The position numbers were made by a program, and so were the translations under genes. Of a stretch of DNA of 64,000 nucleotides, positions 42,437 through 54,451 are shown piece by piece (position 1 is the first letter of the stretch; every line of letters starts with the position of its first letter). The stretch is taken from contig NZ_AP025637.1 of assembly GCF_022846615.1 (NCBI RefSeq), forward strand, positions 3,683,001 to 3,747,000. Reading direction: 5' to 3'. This DNA is from Roseomonas fluvialis. GTDB taxonomy: Bacteria; Pseudomonadota; Alphaproteobacteria; Acetobacterales; Acetobacteraceae. The notes beneath the pieces were generated by a model, which ran no database searches, had not been told where the DNA came from, and was given only the letters and a program-made list of their open reading frames with translations.

Positions 42437-43249
42437 CTGCAGGACGACAGACCACCCTTCCTCGTCACCATCGCAACGCAGCGCAGCGGCACCAAGTTCC
42501 TCGGCACTTCGCTCTCGGCGGGCAGCCTGTGCAAGTCGCTCGGGGAGGTCTTCCAGCCCGGGCATGGCGGCGCCGACTTCCGCGGCTTCTTCGGCGGCTT
42601 CGTCGCCACCCGCGGCGGCTTCGGGTTCGAGGCCGAGGAGATGGGCGCCGCCCTCGATGCCTTCGTCGAGCAGCTGCGCGAGCGCGTCGCGCCGGCGATG
42701 CTGCATTTCGACCTGATGTACAACAACCTCGGCAGCTTCGCGCCGATCTGGTGCCTGCCTGCCGCCGCGCCCGGGGCGAATTTCCTGGTCAATTGGCTGA
42801 AGACACGCCGTGCCGGCGTGATCCACCTGGTCCGCCCCGACCTTGCGGAATGCTTCGCCAGCCACGTCATCGCCGAGACGCGCGGCGTGTATCACACCGG
42901 CAACGATGCCGATGCGGCGCGCGACATGAAGCTGACGCTTGGGGCGGAGCAGGCGGTGTCCTACATGCTGCCCATCCTGCGGACCCGGCGCTACGTGCAG
43001 CGCGCCTTCGTCGGCCATGTCCGCTTCCTGGAAGTGGCCTATCCCGAGATCATCGGCGGCCCGGCCGTCGCGCCGGCGCAGGCCGAGCGCATCGCGCGCC
43101 TGGCCGGCTTCGGCGCGGGGGAAGGTGCGCGCATGTTCGGCCCCTCCCCGCTGCGCCAGACCGCGCCGGACAAGCGCGCCCTGGTGACGAACTTTGAGGA
43201 CATGGAGCGCCTGGCCAACAGCCTGCAGCGCTTCGTCAACGACGGCTGA
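42437..43249 (+). CDS. Sulfotransferase family protein with non-standard (CTG) start
   Basis: The PAPS-binding loop TIATQRSGTKFLG lies at the N-terminus, so translation must begin before it. Between the in-frame stop at 42410-42412 and this motif there is no ATG, GTG or TTG. CTG at 42437 has GGAG six bases upstream and would give LQDDRPPFLVTIATQRSG, a normal-looking sulfotransferase start of 270 residues. The first in-frame ATG (42641) would delete the cofactor site. Later motifs include GVIHLVRPDLAECFASH (the 3'-phosphate region). An ATG at 42409 in another frame would require a frameshift. Product may modify a glycan made by the neighbouring operon. Confidence 0.78.
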   Translation: MQDDRPPFLVTIATQRSGTKFLGTSLSAGSLCKSLGEVFQPGHGGADFRGFFGGFVATRGGFGFEAEEMGAALDAFVEQLRERVAPAMLHFDLMYNNLGSFAPIWCLPAAAPGANFLVNWLKTRRAGVIHLVRPDLAECFASHVIAETRGVYHTGNDADAARDMKLTLGAEQAVSYMLPILRTRRYVQRAFVGHVRFLEVAYPEIIGGPAVAPAQAERIARLAGFGAGEGARMFGPSPLRQTAPDKRALVTNFEDMERLANSLQRFVNDG

Positions 43250-43253
43250 GCTC

Positions 43254-43397
43254 AGTGTCCGTTTGAGAATGCGCCCTTTGGCGCATTCTCGAAGTCCGGC
43301 ACCGGGCCGCACCCCCACCCGGCCACCCATCCAGGATACTGTCGTTCGGTGGCCGGGTGGGGGTGCGGCCCGGTGCCGGACTTGTCAAACAGACACT
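43254..43397. repeat. Nested hairpin element, copy 2, between convergent genes
   Basis: Ends AGTGTCCGTTTGA and TCAAACAGACACT form an outer inverted repeat with one mismatch. Inside is an 11-base hairpin (43265-43275 with 43280-43290, loop CTTT), then perfect 36-base arms (43292-43327 and 43348-43383). The 20-base loop shares ATCCAGGATACTG with copy 1. It fills the space between the sulfotransferase stop and the prfB stop. Confidence 0.88.
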
Positions 43398-44528
43398 CAG
43401 CGCGCCGCCGCACTCGCGTCCGAGCGCGTGGTGCCGACGCGCTGCGCCAGCGCGGCGGCCATGAACTCATCAAGCTCGCCATCCAGCACCGCCGCCGGGT
43501 TGCCCTTCTCCACGCTGGTGCGCAGGTCCTTCACCATCTGGTAGGGCTGCAGCACATAGGACCGGATCTGGTGGCCCCAGCCGATGTCGGTCTTGCCGGC
43601 TTCCACCGCATCCGAGACCGCTTCGCGCTTGCGCAGTTCCAGTTCGTACAGGCGCGCCTTGAGCATATCCATCGCGATGACGCGGTTGCGGTGCTGGCTG
43701 CGGTCCTGCGTCGAGGCAGCGACGATCCCGGTCGGAATATGCGTGAAGCGCACGCCCGATTCCGTCTTGTTCACGTGCTGCCCGCCGGCGCCGGATGCGC
43801 GGAACGTGTCGGTCTTGATGTCGGCCGGATTGATCTCGATCTCGATCTTGTCGTCGATCACCGGATAGACATAAACGGACGCGAAGGACGTCTGCCGGCG
43901 CGCCGCGGCGTCGAAGGGGCTGATGCGCACCAGGCGGTGAACGCCCGTCTCGGTCTTCATCCAGCCATAGGCGTTGGCGCCGGTCACCTGCAGCGTGGCG
44001 GACTTGATGCCGGCCTGCTCGCCTTCCGACTGTTCGGTCAGCGTCACCTTGTAGCCGCGCTTCTCGGCCCAGCGCATGTACATGCGCAGCAGCATCTGCG
44101 CCCAGTCCTGCGCCTCGGTGCCGCCGGCGCCGGCGTTCACTTCGACGTAGCAGTCGTTGGCGTCGGCTTCGCCCGAGAGCAGGCTCTCGATCTCGAGCCG
44201 CTTGGCCTCGGTGGCGAAGCCTTCGAGATCGGCAATGGCCGCATCGACGGTGGCGGTGTCGCCCTCTGCCTCGGCCAGTTCGATCAGGTCCATCGCATCG
44301 GCGACATCGCGTTCAAGTTTGCGCACACCATCGACCTGGCCCGACAACCGCCCGCGTTCGCGCATCACGCGACCGGCTTCGGCGGCATCGTTCCACAACG
44401 CCGGGTCCTCGGCGCGGGCGTTCAGTTCTTCGAGGCGGCGGACGGCGGCATCCCAGTCAAAGATGCCTCCTCAGCAGGGACACCGATGCGGTGATCTGCT
44501 CGTTCAGGGATTCGGCTTCGGCGCGCAT
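43397..44528 (-). CDS. prfB: Peptide chain release factor 2, with programmed +1 frameshift
   Basis: Release factor that reads UGA and UAA and triggers hydrolysis of peptidyl-tRNA. The first 23 codons start at ATG 44528 and end at an in-frame TGA (44459-44457). A +1 shift at CTT-TGA continues into a 353-codon frame, for about 376 residues in all. The RF2 anticodon tripeptide SPF is in [16 protein letters not shown]. The catalytic GGQ is in [14 protein letters not shown]. The frameshift gives autoregulation by RF2 level. It follows the GT61-like gene by 11 bases, so it is transcribed with the PBP1A operon. The gene ends at a nested hairpin element. Confidence 0.96.
44456..44471 (-). promoter_or_regulatory. 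prfB programmed frameshift site
   Basis: On the coding strand AGGAGG is followed by CAT and the slippery CTT-TGA-C. This is the classical RF2 recoding site with its internal Shine-Dalgarno. The E. coli site is AGGGGGTATCTTTGAC, so only two or three bases differ. Confidence 0.97.
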
Positions 44529-44539
44529 GATGGCGGGGT

Positions 44540-45508
44540 TTAGGGCGCGCCCGCGGCGCTGTCGAGGGCAGCGGCCGCCGCCGCCGGGTGCTGCAGCCGC
44601 CAGGTCCCGGTATTCCCCCGCCCGCGCACCGGGTCGAGCGCGACCGACAGCCTCTCCTGCGGAAAACCCAAGGCCTGCGCAATGATGTCGTAGGTGCGGT
44701 GCTGGGCCGGCGCCAGCCGGCGGTCTAGCAGCAGCACCCGCGCACGGATGTCGCGGCCCATCAGCAGCAGGTGGAAGGCAGAGCCCTCGAACCCCGCGAG
44801 GATCTCGGCGTCCTCGTACAGGGCCAGCTGCGCGGCGACGTCGCGGCGCTCGGGATGCACCACCTCCCAGCGCCGGTCGCGCAGCAGGGCCTCGAGTTCG
44901 TCCTCCCGCTCGATCATCCCGTTCGCCTTGGCCAGCGCGGAGCGCGACACCCACAGCCGCCGCCCCGCCTGCGGCGCGCGGAAGGGATGGACTCCGAGCG
45001 CGCGCACCTGCGCCGGGTGCAGGACATGGCCCATCACATGGCCTTGTTCCGGCACCAGGATGTCGTCGACAACGACCGGCGCATCGATGAAGCGATGGGT
45101 CCGACCGCCAAGCCCTGCCAGCGCCAGCACGTCCTGCTGCCAGCGCGACAGGCCAGGCGCCGTCCAGGCCGGATGCCGGTGCCACACAAGCGCCGCCTCA
45201 GGCGCGGCCCGCATCGCCCAGAGCCGCGACAGGCTCTCGGCGACGAAATGCCCGAACTGTCCGAATACCACGCCGGCATAAAGATGCGGCCCGCTCCAGC
45301 GCAGCGCCGGTGGCGCCGCGGGCGGAGCGGGCGGCACCGTGACGCCGCCGTGGCGGCGATGCGCGACGCCGGTCACGGGATCCCCGACGGCGTCGAAGGC
45401 ACCCAGGCTGAACTGGAATCCGCCGCTGCGCTCCGCGATGGCCGGCATCAGCGTCACGCCGCGATGCTGCACGACCGCCAATGGCGGCGCCGCATCCGGC
45501 GATTTCAA
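44540..45508 (-). CDS. Glycosyltransferase family 61-like protein
   Basis: A 322-residue protein. The central segment GVVFGQFGHFVAESLSRLWAM and the later GSAFHLLLMG with ILAGFEG follow the GT61/DUF563 pattern, in which the GHFvaE motif is typical. Other motifs: GRRLWVSRSALAKANGMIERED and ERRDVAAQLALYEDAEIL. Start proposed at TTG 45508, overlapping the PBP1A stop (TTGA), since coding bias continues to that point. Placed between PBP1A and prfB, it probably adds a sugar to an envelope glycan. Confidence 0.82.
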   Translation of the reverse strand: MKSPDAAPPLAVVQHRGVTLMPAIAERSGGFQFSLGAFDAVGDPVTGVAHRRHGGVTVPPAPPAAPPALRWSGPHLYAGVVFGQFGHFVAESLSRLWAMRAAPEAALVWHRHPAWTAPGLSRWQQDVLALAGLGGRTHRFIDAPVVVDDILVPEQGHVMGHVLHPAQVRALGVHPFRAPQAGRRLWVSRSALAKANGMIEREDELEALLRDRRWEVVHPERRDVAAQLALYEDAEILAGFEGSAFHLLLMGRDIRARVLLLDRRLAPAQHRTYDIIAQALGFPQERLSVALDPVRGRGNTGTWRLQHPAAAAAALDSAAGAP

Positions 45509-48132
45509 TAAAGCCCGCCCAGGTTGCTGTCGACGCGCCCGGCCGACCCGCCGCCCTCCGGGTCGCCATCCGCGCGCCAGCGTCGCGCCGAATTCTCGGT
45601 GCCCGGCCGGAAGGCCTCGAGGATGGACCCGTTGCCGATATTCATGCGCACGAGCGCCACGCCGGGCGGCGCGCGGAAGGGCACCGGCGGGCTGTCGCGC
45701 AGTGCCGCCGCGACCACCTCCCGGAAGATCGGCGCGGCATTGCCGCCGCCGGTCTCGCCGGTGCCGAGGCTGCGCGGTTCGTCGAAACCGATCCACACCG
45801 CCACCACGATGTCGGGCGTGAAGCCGACGAACCAGTTGTCCTTGTAGTCGTCGGTCGTGCCGGTCTTGCCCGCGACCGGGCGGCCGAGCCGGTTGCCGAT
45901 GGCGTTCGCCCCGGTGCCGCGCTGCACCACGCCCTGCAGCAGCGAGACCATCTGGTAGGCCGCGATCGGGTCGGTCACCTGGCGGCGCGCGGCGTCGACC
46001 AGTTCGGGCGGCGCGGCTTCGGGCCCGCCGGTGGTGCAGGTGGCGCAGGCGCGGGTATCGGCGCGCCAGATCACGCGGCCGCGGCGATCCTGCACGGAAT
46101 CGATCAGCGTCGGGGTCACCTCCCGCCCGCCGTTGACAAAGGCGCCATAGCCCGCGGCCATGCGCATCACTGTCGTCTCGCCGGCCCCCAGCGAGAGCGC
46201 GAGGTAGCGCGGCATGTTCGGAATCACGCCGAAGCGCGCGGCGGAATCCGCCACCGCATCCATGCCCATCTGCTGCGCGAGCCTCACGGTGACGAGATTG
46301 AGGCTGCGCTCCATGGCGGTGCGCATGCTCACCCACCCATTCGCGGTCCCCGCGGTGTAGTTCTGCGGCCGCCAGACGCGCCCGCCGGACATCACCTCGA
46401 TCGGTTCGTCGAGCAGTTCCTGGTTGGGCGGAATGCCCTGCTCCAGCGCTGTGATGTAGACGAAGGGCTTGAAGGACGACCCCGGCTGCCGCATCGCCTG
46501 CGTCGCGCGGTTGAACCACGACCGTTCGAAGGACCACCCGCCGGCCATGGCCAGCACGCGCCCGGTCTGCGGGTCGAGCGCCACCACCGCGCCCTCAGCC
46601 TGCGGCATCTGGCGCAGTTCCAGCCGTTCGGGCCGTGCGGCGCGGCCCTGCGCGGGCATCTGCGTCGGCATCGGTTCGACGAAGACGACGTCCCCGACAT
46701 TGACCACCTGCTGCATGCGCGTGGGCGCGCCACCGATGCGGCCATCGCGCGCGGGGCGCGCCCAGGCCAGGTCCTGCAGATACATCAGGCCGGTGCGCGG
46801 CTGCGGCGCGCCGCGCGCATCCCCGCGTTCGATCCAGCCGAGCCGCGCGTCCCCCTGGCGCACCTCCAGCACGACTGCGAGCCGCCATTCCGGCAAGCCC
46901 CCCGGCGGGCGCTGGTAGGATTCCAGTGCCGGCATCCATTCCGTGGGCGTCGCGGCGATCTGCCCGAAGGCGCCGCGCCAGCCGCCGCGCCGGCGGTCAT
47001 AGGCCATCAGCCCGTCGCGCAGCGCGCGTTCCGTCGCCGCCTGCAATTCGGGGTCGAGGCTGGTGCGCACCACCAGCCCGCCCATGGTGGTCTGCTCGGC
47101 ACCGAAGCGCTGGATCAGTTCGCGGCGCACGTCCTCGGTGAAGTGCTGACCGACCGCGATCACCTCCGGCCGGCGGGTCGGCCGCGGCACGATGGGCTCG
47201 GCCTTGGCGTAGCGGGCTTCCTCGCGGGTGATGTGGCCGTCCTCGGCCATGCGGTCGAGCACCCAGTCGCGCCGCGCGCGCGCGGCTTCGGGGAAGCGCA
47301 CCGGGTTGTAGTTGTTGGGGCCCTTCGGCAGCGCCGCCAGGAAGGCGGCCTCGGCTAGCGTCAGTTCATCGAGGCCCTTGTTGAAATAGGCCTGCGCCGC
47401 TGCCGCCACGCCATAGGCCTGCTGGCCGAGGAAGATCTCGTTCAGATACAGTTCGAGGATGCGTTCCTTGGACAGCGCCTGTTCGATGCGCACCGCCAGG
47501 ATCGCCTCGCGCACCTTGCGCATCAGCGTCCGGTCGGCCCCCACCAGCATGTTCTTCGCGACCTGCTGGGTGATGGTGGACGCCCCGCCCATCCGCCGGC
47601 CCGAACCGTAATTCTCGATCGCCGTCAGCAGCGCACGCCCGATGCCCAGCGGATCGACGCCGGCATGGTCCCAGAAGCGCTGGTCCTCGGCCGAGACGAA
47701 GGCCTGCTGCACGCGGCGCGGGATCGCCTCGATCGGCACGAACACGCGCCGTTCGGTCGCCAGTTCGGCAGAAAGCCGGCTGTCGGCGGCGTAGATGCGG
47801 CTCATTTGCGGCGGGTCATAGTCGGCCAGCCAGCGATAGTCCGGCAGGTCTTCGGACACCTGGCGATACACGCCATAGCCGGCCACCGTGCCGACCAGCC
47901 CGCCGCCGATCAGCAGGATGAACATCAGCCGGAACAGGCCGAGCCCACGCCGCCGACGCCGCGGCTTGGCCGCCCGGTCGGCACGGCGCCGGCGCTTGCC
48001 TGGCGCCGCCTCGGTGGTGTCGTCCGCCGGCGCAGGATCCGCTTTCGGCGCGGGCGCAGGCGCGGCGGAATCGGCGCGCTTGCGCTTGATGCGGGAAGGG
48101 TCGAGCGGCGCGTCGGCGCGCAGGGGATTCAT
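45505..48132 (-). CDS. mrcA: Penicillin-binding protein 1A, bifunctional peptidoglycan synthase
   Basis: An 875-residue class A PBP. A basic, disordered cytoplasmic tail (KRRRRADRAAKPRRRRRG) precedes the anchor LFRLMFILLIGGGLVGTVAGYG near residue 75. The GT51 transglycosylase has SAEDQRFWDHAGVD near 148 and GGASTITQQVAKNM. The transpeptidase has the serine motif PGSSFKPFVYITA near 550, SLN near 613 and KTGTTDD near 754. An OB-like insert lies between. ATG 48132 is chosen because GGAGG sits five bases upstream. First gene of the operon with the GT61-like gene and prfB. Confidence 0.96.
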   Translation of the reverse strand: MNPLRADAPLDPSRIKRKRADSAAPAPAPKADPAPADDTTEAAPGKRRRRADRAAKPRRRRRGLGLFRLMFILLIGGGLVGTVAGYGVYRQVSEDLPDYRWLADYDPPQMSRIYAADSRLSAELATERRVFVPIEAIPRRVQQAFVSAEDQRFWDHAGVDPLGIGRALLTAIENYGSGRRMGGASTITQQVAKNMLVGADRTLMRKVREAILAVRIEQALSKERILELYLNEIFLGQQAYGVAAAAQAYFNKGLDELTLAEAAFLAALPKGPNNYNPVRFPEAARARRDWVLDRMAEDGHITREEARYAKAEPIVPRPTRRPEVIAVGQHFTEDVRRELIQRFGAEQTTMGGLVVRTSLDPELQAATERALRDGLMAYDRRRGGWRGAFGQIAATPTEWMPALESYQRPPGGLPEWRLAVVLEVRQGDARLGWIERGDARGAPQPRTGLMYLQDLAWARPARDGRIGGAPTRMQQVVNVGDVVFVEPMPTQMPAQGRAARPERLELRQMPQAEGAVVALDPQTGRVLAMAGGWSFERSWFNRATQAMRQPGSSFKPFVYITALEQGIPPNQELLDEPIEVMSGGRVWRPQNYTAGTANGWVSMRTAMERSLNLVTVRLAQQMGMDAVADSAARFGVIPNMPRYLALSLGAGETTVMRMAAGYGAFVNGGREVTPTLIDSVQDRRGRVIWRADTRACATCTTGGPEAAPPELVDAARRQVTDPIAAYQMVSLLQGVVQRGTGANAIGNRLGRPVAGKTGTTDDYKDNWFVGFTPDIVVAVWIGFDEPRSLGTGETGGGNAAPIFREVVAAALRDSPPVPFRAPPGVALVRMNIGNGSILEAFRPGTENSARRWRADGDPEGGGSAGRVDSNLGGLY

Positions 48133-48258
48133 GGACACCTCCGCGGATTACACGATTTGCCTTACATTTGCGACCACCGCGCAGCGCGGCGCGGGCGGTG
48201 CAGCATTTCTCAAGCAGCCGTGATCGCGGAGCGGCCTGCGCGCGGCCGCCACCGCGGT

Positions 48259-49392
48259 TCAGCCGGCCGCCGCCACCGCCGCGCCTGCGTCGAGCCACTG
48301 CCGCACCGCCCGCGCCAGCGCGACCGAAAGCCGGGCGCGGTGCTCCGGGCGCTTCAGCGCCGCCTCGTCCCGCGGGTCCGACAGGAAGCCCAGTTCGACC
48401 AGCGCCGACGGGATCTCGGGCGCCTTCAGCACCACGAAGGCGGCCTCCCGGTGCGTGTTGGGCAGCAGGGGCACTTCCTCGCCCAGTTCGCGCACCGCAA
48501 GGCGTGCCAGGCGCGACGAACCGGCCCTGGTCTCCTGCCGGATCAGGCTGATCAGGATGCGCTGCACCTCGGGGCTGACCGAGGGCAGGCGAAGGCCACC
48601 AGCGATGTCGGCGCGGTTCTCGCGCCGCGCCAGCGCCTCGCTCATCGCATCCGACGCCGTCTCGGCCAGCGTGTAGACCGACGCGCCGCGCGCGCCCGGC
48701 GCGCTGTCGGCATGCAACGAGACGAACAGCGCCGCATCGCGCCGCCGGGCGAATTCCACCCGGTCGGCAAGCGGCACGAAGACATCCCGCGTGCGGGTCA
48801 GCGCCACCCGGCAGGTGCGCGCCGCCTCGAGCCGCGCCTTGAGGTCGAGTGCGGCAGCCAAAACGATGCGCTTTTCCTGCGTGCCCGATGCGCCGATCGC
48901 ACCGGGGTCGCGCCCGCCGTGGCCGGGGTCCAGCACCACCAGCGGCAGCGACGCGGCACTGCGCGCCACGCCGGCCAGCGCGTCGCGCCCGCTGCGCACG
49001 GCCGCGGCGAAATCGGCGGCGGCGGCGGGGCGGATGTCGATCACGACATGCCCGGCCCGCGCCGGACCGTTGCGCGGGAGCGCCGGGGCGGAAAGTTCGA
49101 TCAGCAGGGTGTCGTCGGCCGCGACAAAGCGCGCCGCGCGCACCGGCCCGGCACCCCGCAGGCTGGCCGGACCGCGCCAGGTGGCGTCAGGCAGGTGCAC
49201 CGCGATGCGCCGCGGGTCGTCCAGCACGCGGACGGACCAGCGCTGGTCGCCCTGTACGGGCAGGGTCAGTCGCGCACCGGGCCCGGCGGATTGCACCGCT
49301 GCGCCGGTGACGGTGCCCGCACACACTGGCCCCCCGCCCGCCAGGGCGAGCAGGCCGAGCCCCAGCAGCGGGCGTCGTCCCGGACCGAGCAT
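48259..49392 (-). CDS. amiC: N-acetylmuramoyl-L-alanine amidase, AmiC type
   Basis: A 377-residue periplasmic zinc amidase that cleaves septal peptidoglycan. ATG 49392 gives MLGPGRRPLLGLGLLALAGGG, an export signal. An AMIN-like beta domain covers about 30-125 (VRVLDDPRRIAVHLPD). The Amidase_3 domain follows, with zinc ligands in LDPGHGGRDPGAIG, TQEKRIVLAAA and LFVSLHADS, and the catalytic glutamate in SALVELGFLSDPRDEAAL. It precedes the PBP1A gene on the same strand with about 126 bases between, and is divergent from rne. Confidence 0.94.
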   Translation of the reverse strand: MLGPGRRPLLGLGLLALAGGGPVCAGTVTGAAVQSAGPGARLTLPVQGDQRWSVRVLDDPRRIAVHLPDATWRGPASLRGAGPVRAARFVAADDTLLIELSAPALPRNGPARAGHVVIDIRPAAAADFAAAVRSGRDALAGVARSAASLPLVVLDPGHGGRDPGAIGASGTQEKRIVLAAALDLKARLEAARTCRVALTRTRDVFVPLADRVEFARRRDAALFVSLHADSAPGARGASVYTLAETASDAMSEALARRENRADIAGGLRLPSVSPEVQRILISLIRQETRAGSSRLARLAVRELGEEVPLLPNTHREAAFVVLKAPEIPSALVELGFLSDPRDEAALKRPEHRARLSVALARAVRQWLDAGAAVAAAG

Positions 49393-50029
49393 CGGAAGTC
49401 CCCTTACAAATCCGGCCCCCACCGGATTGCTCGTCCATATGCCATGTCCGGCAGGGACTTGCCATGGAAAGCCTCAGATTACGCTTCAACGAACGCCAAG
49501 CCTCGCGGCAGGGTTGTGACAACCCCCCCGCATGACTATGGTGCCCTGCCCCGGCGGCTGCCGCTGCGGGCGGAGTCCCGGGCGGGTTCGCCCGGCCAGC
49601 GACCCCAGGGCCTGAGGCGGGGCGCGGCCGGCGCGGATCATCGGGTGCCCGGCCTGGAACCGGGGCGGCCATGATCGGCCCCCAGCGTTCCGTGGCCTTG
49701 CCGGGCGCCCCTCCTGCCGTCTCCGCCGGCGCGGAACCCGGTGCGCGCATCGCCCGACCCGCCCCTTATGCCGGCGCCGGGCGCGCCGCATCGCCAGCCG
49801 GCCCGTCTGCGCCTGTGACCGCCGCACCCTGCGGCCGTCCGAGGGCATCGGGGCACGAGACCAGGCGCGCCCACCCCGGGCCCGCACCGCGCCGCGCGCG
49901 GACGGGCCTGCCGAGCGAGGAGGACGGACGGCGCATGCCCAAGAACGCAGCGCCGACTCACCTCCGCCGCCCGGGCCCCGCCAATCCCATGCGCCGCCGG
50001 CCCCGCCGCGGCGCGGAGACCCGCCGCCC
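49393..50029. other. Long divergent leader between amiC and rne
   Basis: 637 bases without a convincing gene. The amiC-proximal 150 bases are less GC-rich and include an inverted repeat GGGTTGTGACAACCC near 49512. The rest is rich in CG and proline/arginine/alanine codons in every frame. Long leaders that mediate autoregulation are known for rne in other bacteria, so a long 5' UTR is the likeliest reading. Confidence 0.5.
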
Positions 50030-53047
<3,018 letters not shown>

Positions 53048-53078
53048 CCCGGCCGGGCAACCGGCAGCGCATCTGACG

Positions 53079-53105
53079 CCAGCGGCCGAACAGCTCGGCC
53101 GCTGG
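53079..53105 (+). terminator. Hairpin after rne
   Basis: Perfect 11-bp stem CCAGCGGCCGA with its complement and a five-base loop, 32 bases after the rne stop, followed by a weakly T-containing stretch. Confidence 0.65.
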
Positions 53106-53227
53106 CCTCGGGATTTCCGGTTTCGGCGTCGCGTCGCGCCGGGGGCGCGTGGTGGCATCGCGCGGGAAGCGCGGCGGGATCGCGCCGAATGGGCGCCGGG
53201 GAGATTATTCCTACGTCGCGCCATCGA

Positions 53228-53419
53228 GTCGTGCCGAAGGCGCGCCGTGACGTCGCGCCGGCGGGGCGCCAGCGGATGGCGCCGGCGGCTCGCCCGCGGA
53301 TCGCACCGACGGCGCGTTGCCGGGTCGTGCCGAACGCGCGCCGGCGGGTCACGCCGGAAGCGCGCCGTCGGGTCGTGCCGAACGCGCGCCGGCGGATCGT
53401 GCCGCAGGCGCACCGCGTG
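53228..53419. repeat. 24-bp tandem repeat array (b), downstream of rne
   Basis: Eight contiguous 24-base units. Typical unit: GTCGTGCCGAACGCGCGCC then GGCGG; units 5 and 7 are identical. More degenerate copies may extend back to about 53130. The 379-base gap between rne and the LprI-like gene holds only the rne hairpin and this array. Confidence 0.88.
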
Positions 53420-53426
53420 CCCGTCC

Positions 53427-54095
53427 CTACGGCCCCTCGGCCGACGCCGCCGCGATCGCCAGCATGATCTCGTCACGCAGGCGCTTGAGCTCGAGCGCCC
53501 GCAACGCCGTCTGCTCGAGCCGGCAGGACAGGCGGTTGGCCTCGGCTTCGGCGGGGGCGGACAGTGCCTCCTCCGCCGCACAGGTCACGTCGCGATAGGG
53601 CGGGAACGCGCGCTGCGCCCGGCGCAACGCCTCCGCCGCCGCGCCGGTCGACAGAAGCCCCAATTCGCGCTGCCAGCGATCGAGCTGCTGCTGCCAGATC
53701 GCGGTCTCGACCAGCATGCAGGTGCGCGGCGGCTGCGGCCGGTCGGGCAGCGTGGGCAGGCGTGCGATCAGCAGCCCCTCCCCGGGGTCGCCCTGGCAGG
53801 TGGCGGCAATGCGCCAGGCGCAGCGGCCGAAGGCGGCGCGCGGCGGATGCGCCTGCGCGGCCAGGATGCAGGCATCGACCCAGGCGCGCTCGGCGGGATG
53901 CGGGCGGGCGGGGTCGGGCGTCCGTTGCGCCAGGGCCGCTGCCGCAGGGGCCATCAGCGCGGCGACTGCGATGCTCGCGGTGCGCAGCGCGGCACGCGCA
54001 CGCCCCGCTCCCGCCGCGATGCCCCCGGCGCCGCGGCGCGGCTCAGGCGCCAACTCCCGGCCTCCAATTGCCCGCACGATCAACGCCTCGTTCAC
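53427..54095 (-). CDS. LprI-like (DUF1311) secreted protein
   Basis: About 222 residues from GTG 54095; the real start may lie further in. A signal-like segment TASIAVAALMAPAAAALAQ lies near residues 39-57. The second half has the DUF1311 pattern: CMLVETAIWQQQLDRWQREL, then LRRAQRAFPPYRDVTCAAEE and a later Cys in LSCRLEQTALRALEL. The domain is shared with the lysozyme inhibitor LprI, and disulfides between the cysteines are likely. Inhibition of lysozyme by this protein is not established. Confidence 0.75.
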   Translation of the reverse strand: MNEALIVRAIGGRELAPEPRRGAGGIAAGAGRARAALRTASIAVAALMAPAAAALAQRTPDPARPHPAERAWVDACILAAQAHPPRAAFGRCAWRIAATCQGDPGEGLLIARLPTLPDRPQPPRTCMLVETAIWQQQLDRWQRELGLLSTGAAAEALRRAQRAFPPYRDVTCAAEEALSAPAEAEANRLSCRLEQTALRALELKRLRDEIMLAIAAASAEGP

Positions 54096-54120
54096 CGCCT
54101 TCGCGCATCATGACGCATCC

Positions 54121-54441
54121 ATGCGTCTCCTGCCCGCCCTGATCGCCGCCCTGCTGTTCCCCGTTCCCCTCGCGGTGGCGGACGAAGCGTCGCCGCGCGT
54201 GTGCACCGCGCGATTCGTCGCCAACGATCCGCTGCCGCTCGAACGCCGTTTCGTGGGCCTGCTGACCGGCGATGGCTGCGCGGCCGGCGACCTGCTGCAC
54301 TTCACCTTCGTGGGCGAGAGCCTGGCCGCCGCCGTCGCCGCCCGGCATTGCCGCTTCGACCGCCCGGTGCTGCTCGACCGGGGGGAGGAGACACACCTGG
54401 TCTGCGTCTGGCACGGCACGATCCGCGTGGCGCGCCCGTAG
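54121..54441 (+). CDS. Small secreted protein, 106 residues, unknown
   Basis: Begins MRLLPALIAALLFPVPLAVA, a good signal peptide cleaved after VADEA. The mature part is about 85 residues with four cysteines (RVCTAR, GDGCAAG, RHCRFD, LVCVWHG), probably two disulfides. Divergent from the LprI-like gene, 25 bases away. No family recognised. Confidence 0.72.
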   Translation: MRLLPALIAALLFPVPLAVADEASPRVCTARFVANDPLPLERRFVGLLTGDGCAAGDLLHFTFVGESLAAAVAARHCRFDRPVLLDRGEETHLVCVWHGTIRVARP

Positions 54442-54451
54442 AACAGGCGTG

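Noticed and set aside
53228-53419. CRISPR array
   Set aside because: The repeats are contiguous with no unique spacers, and no cas gene is near.
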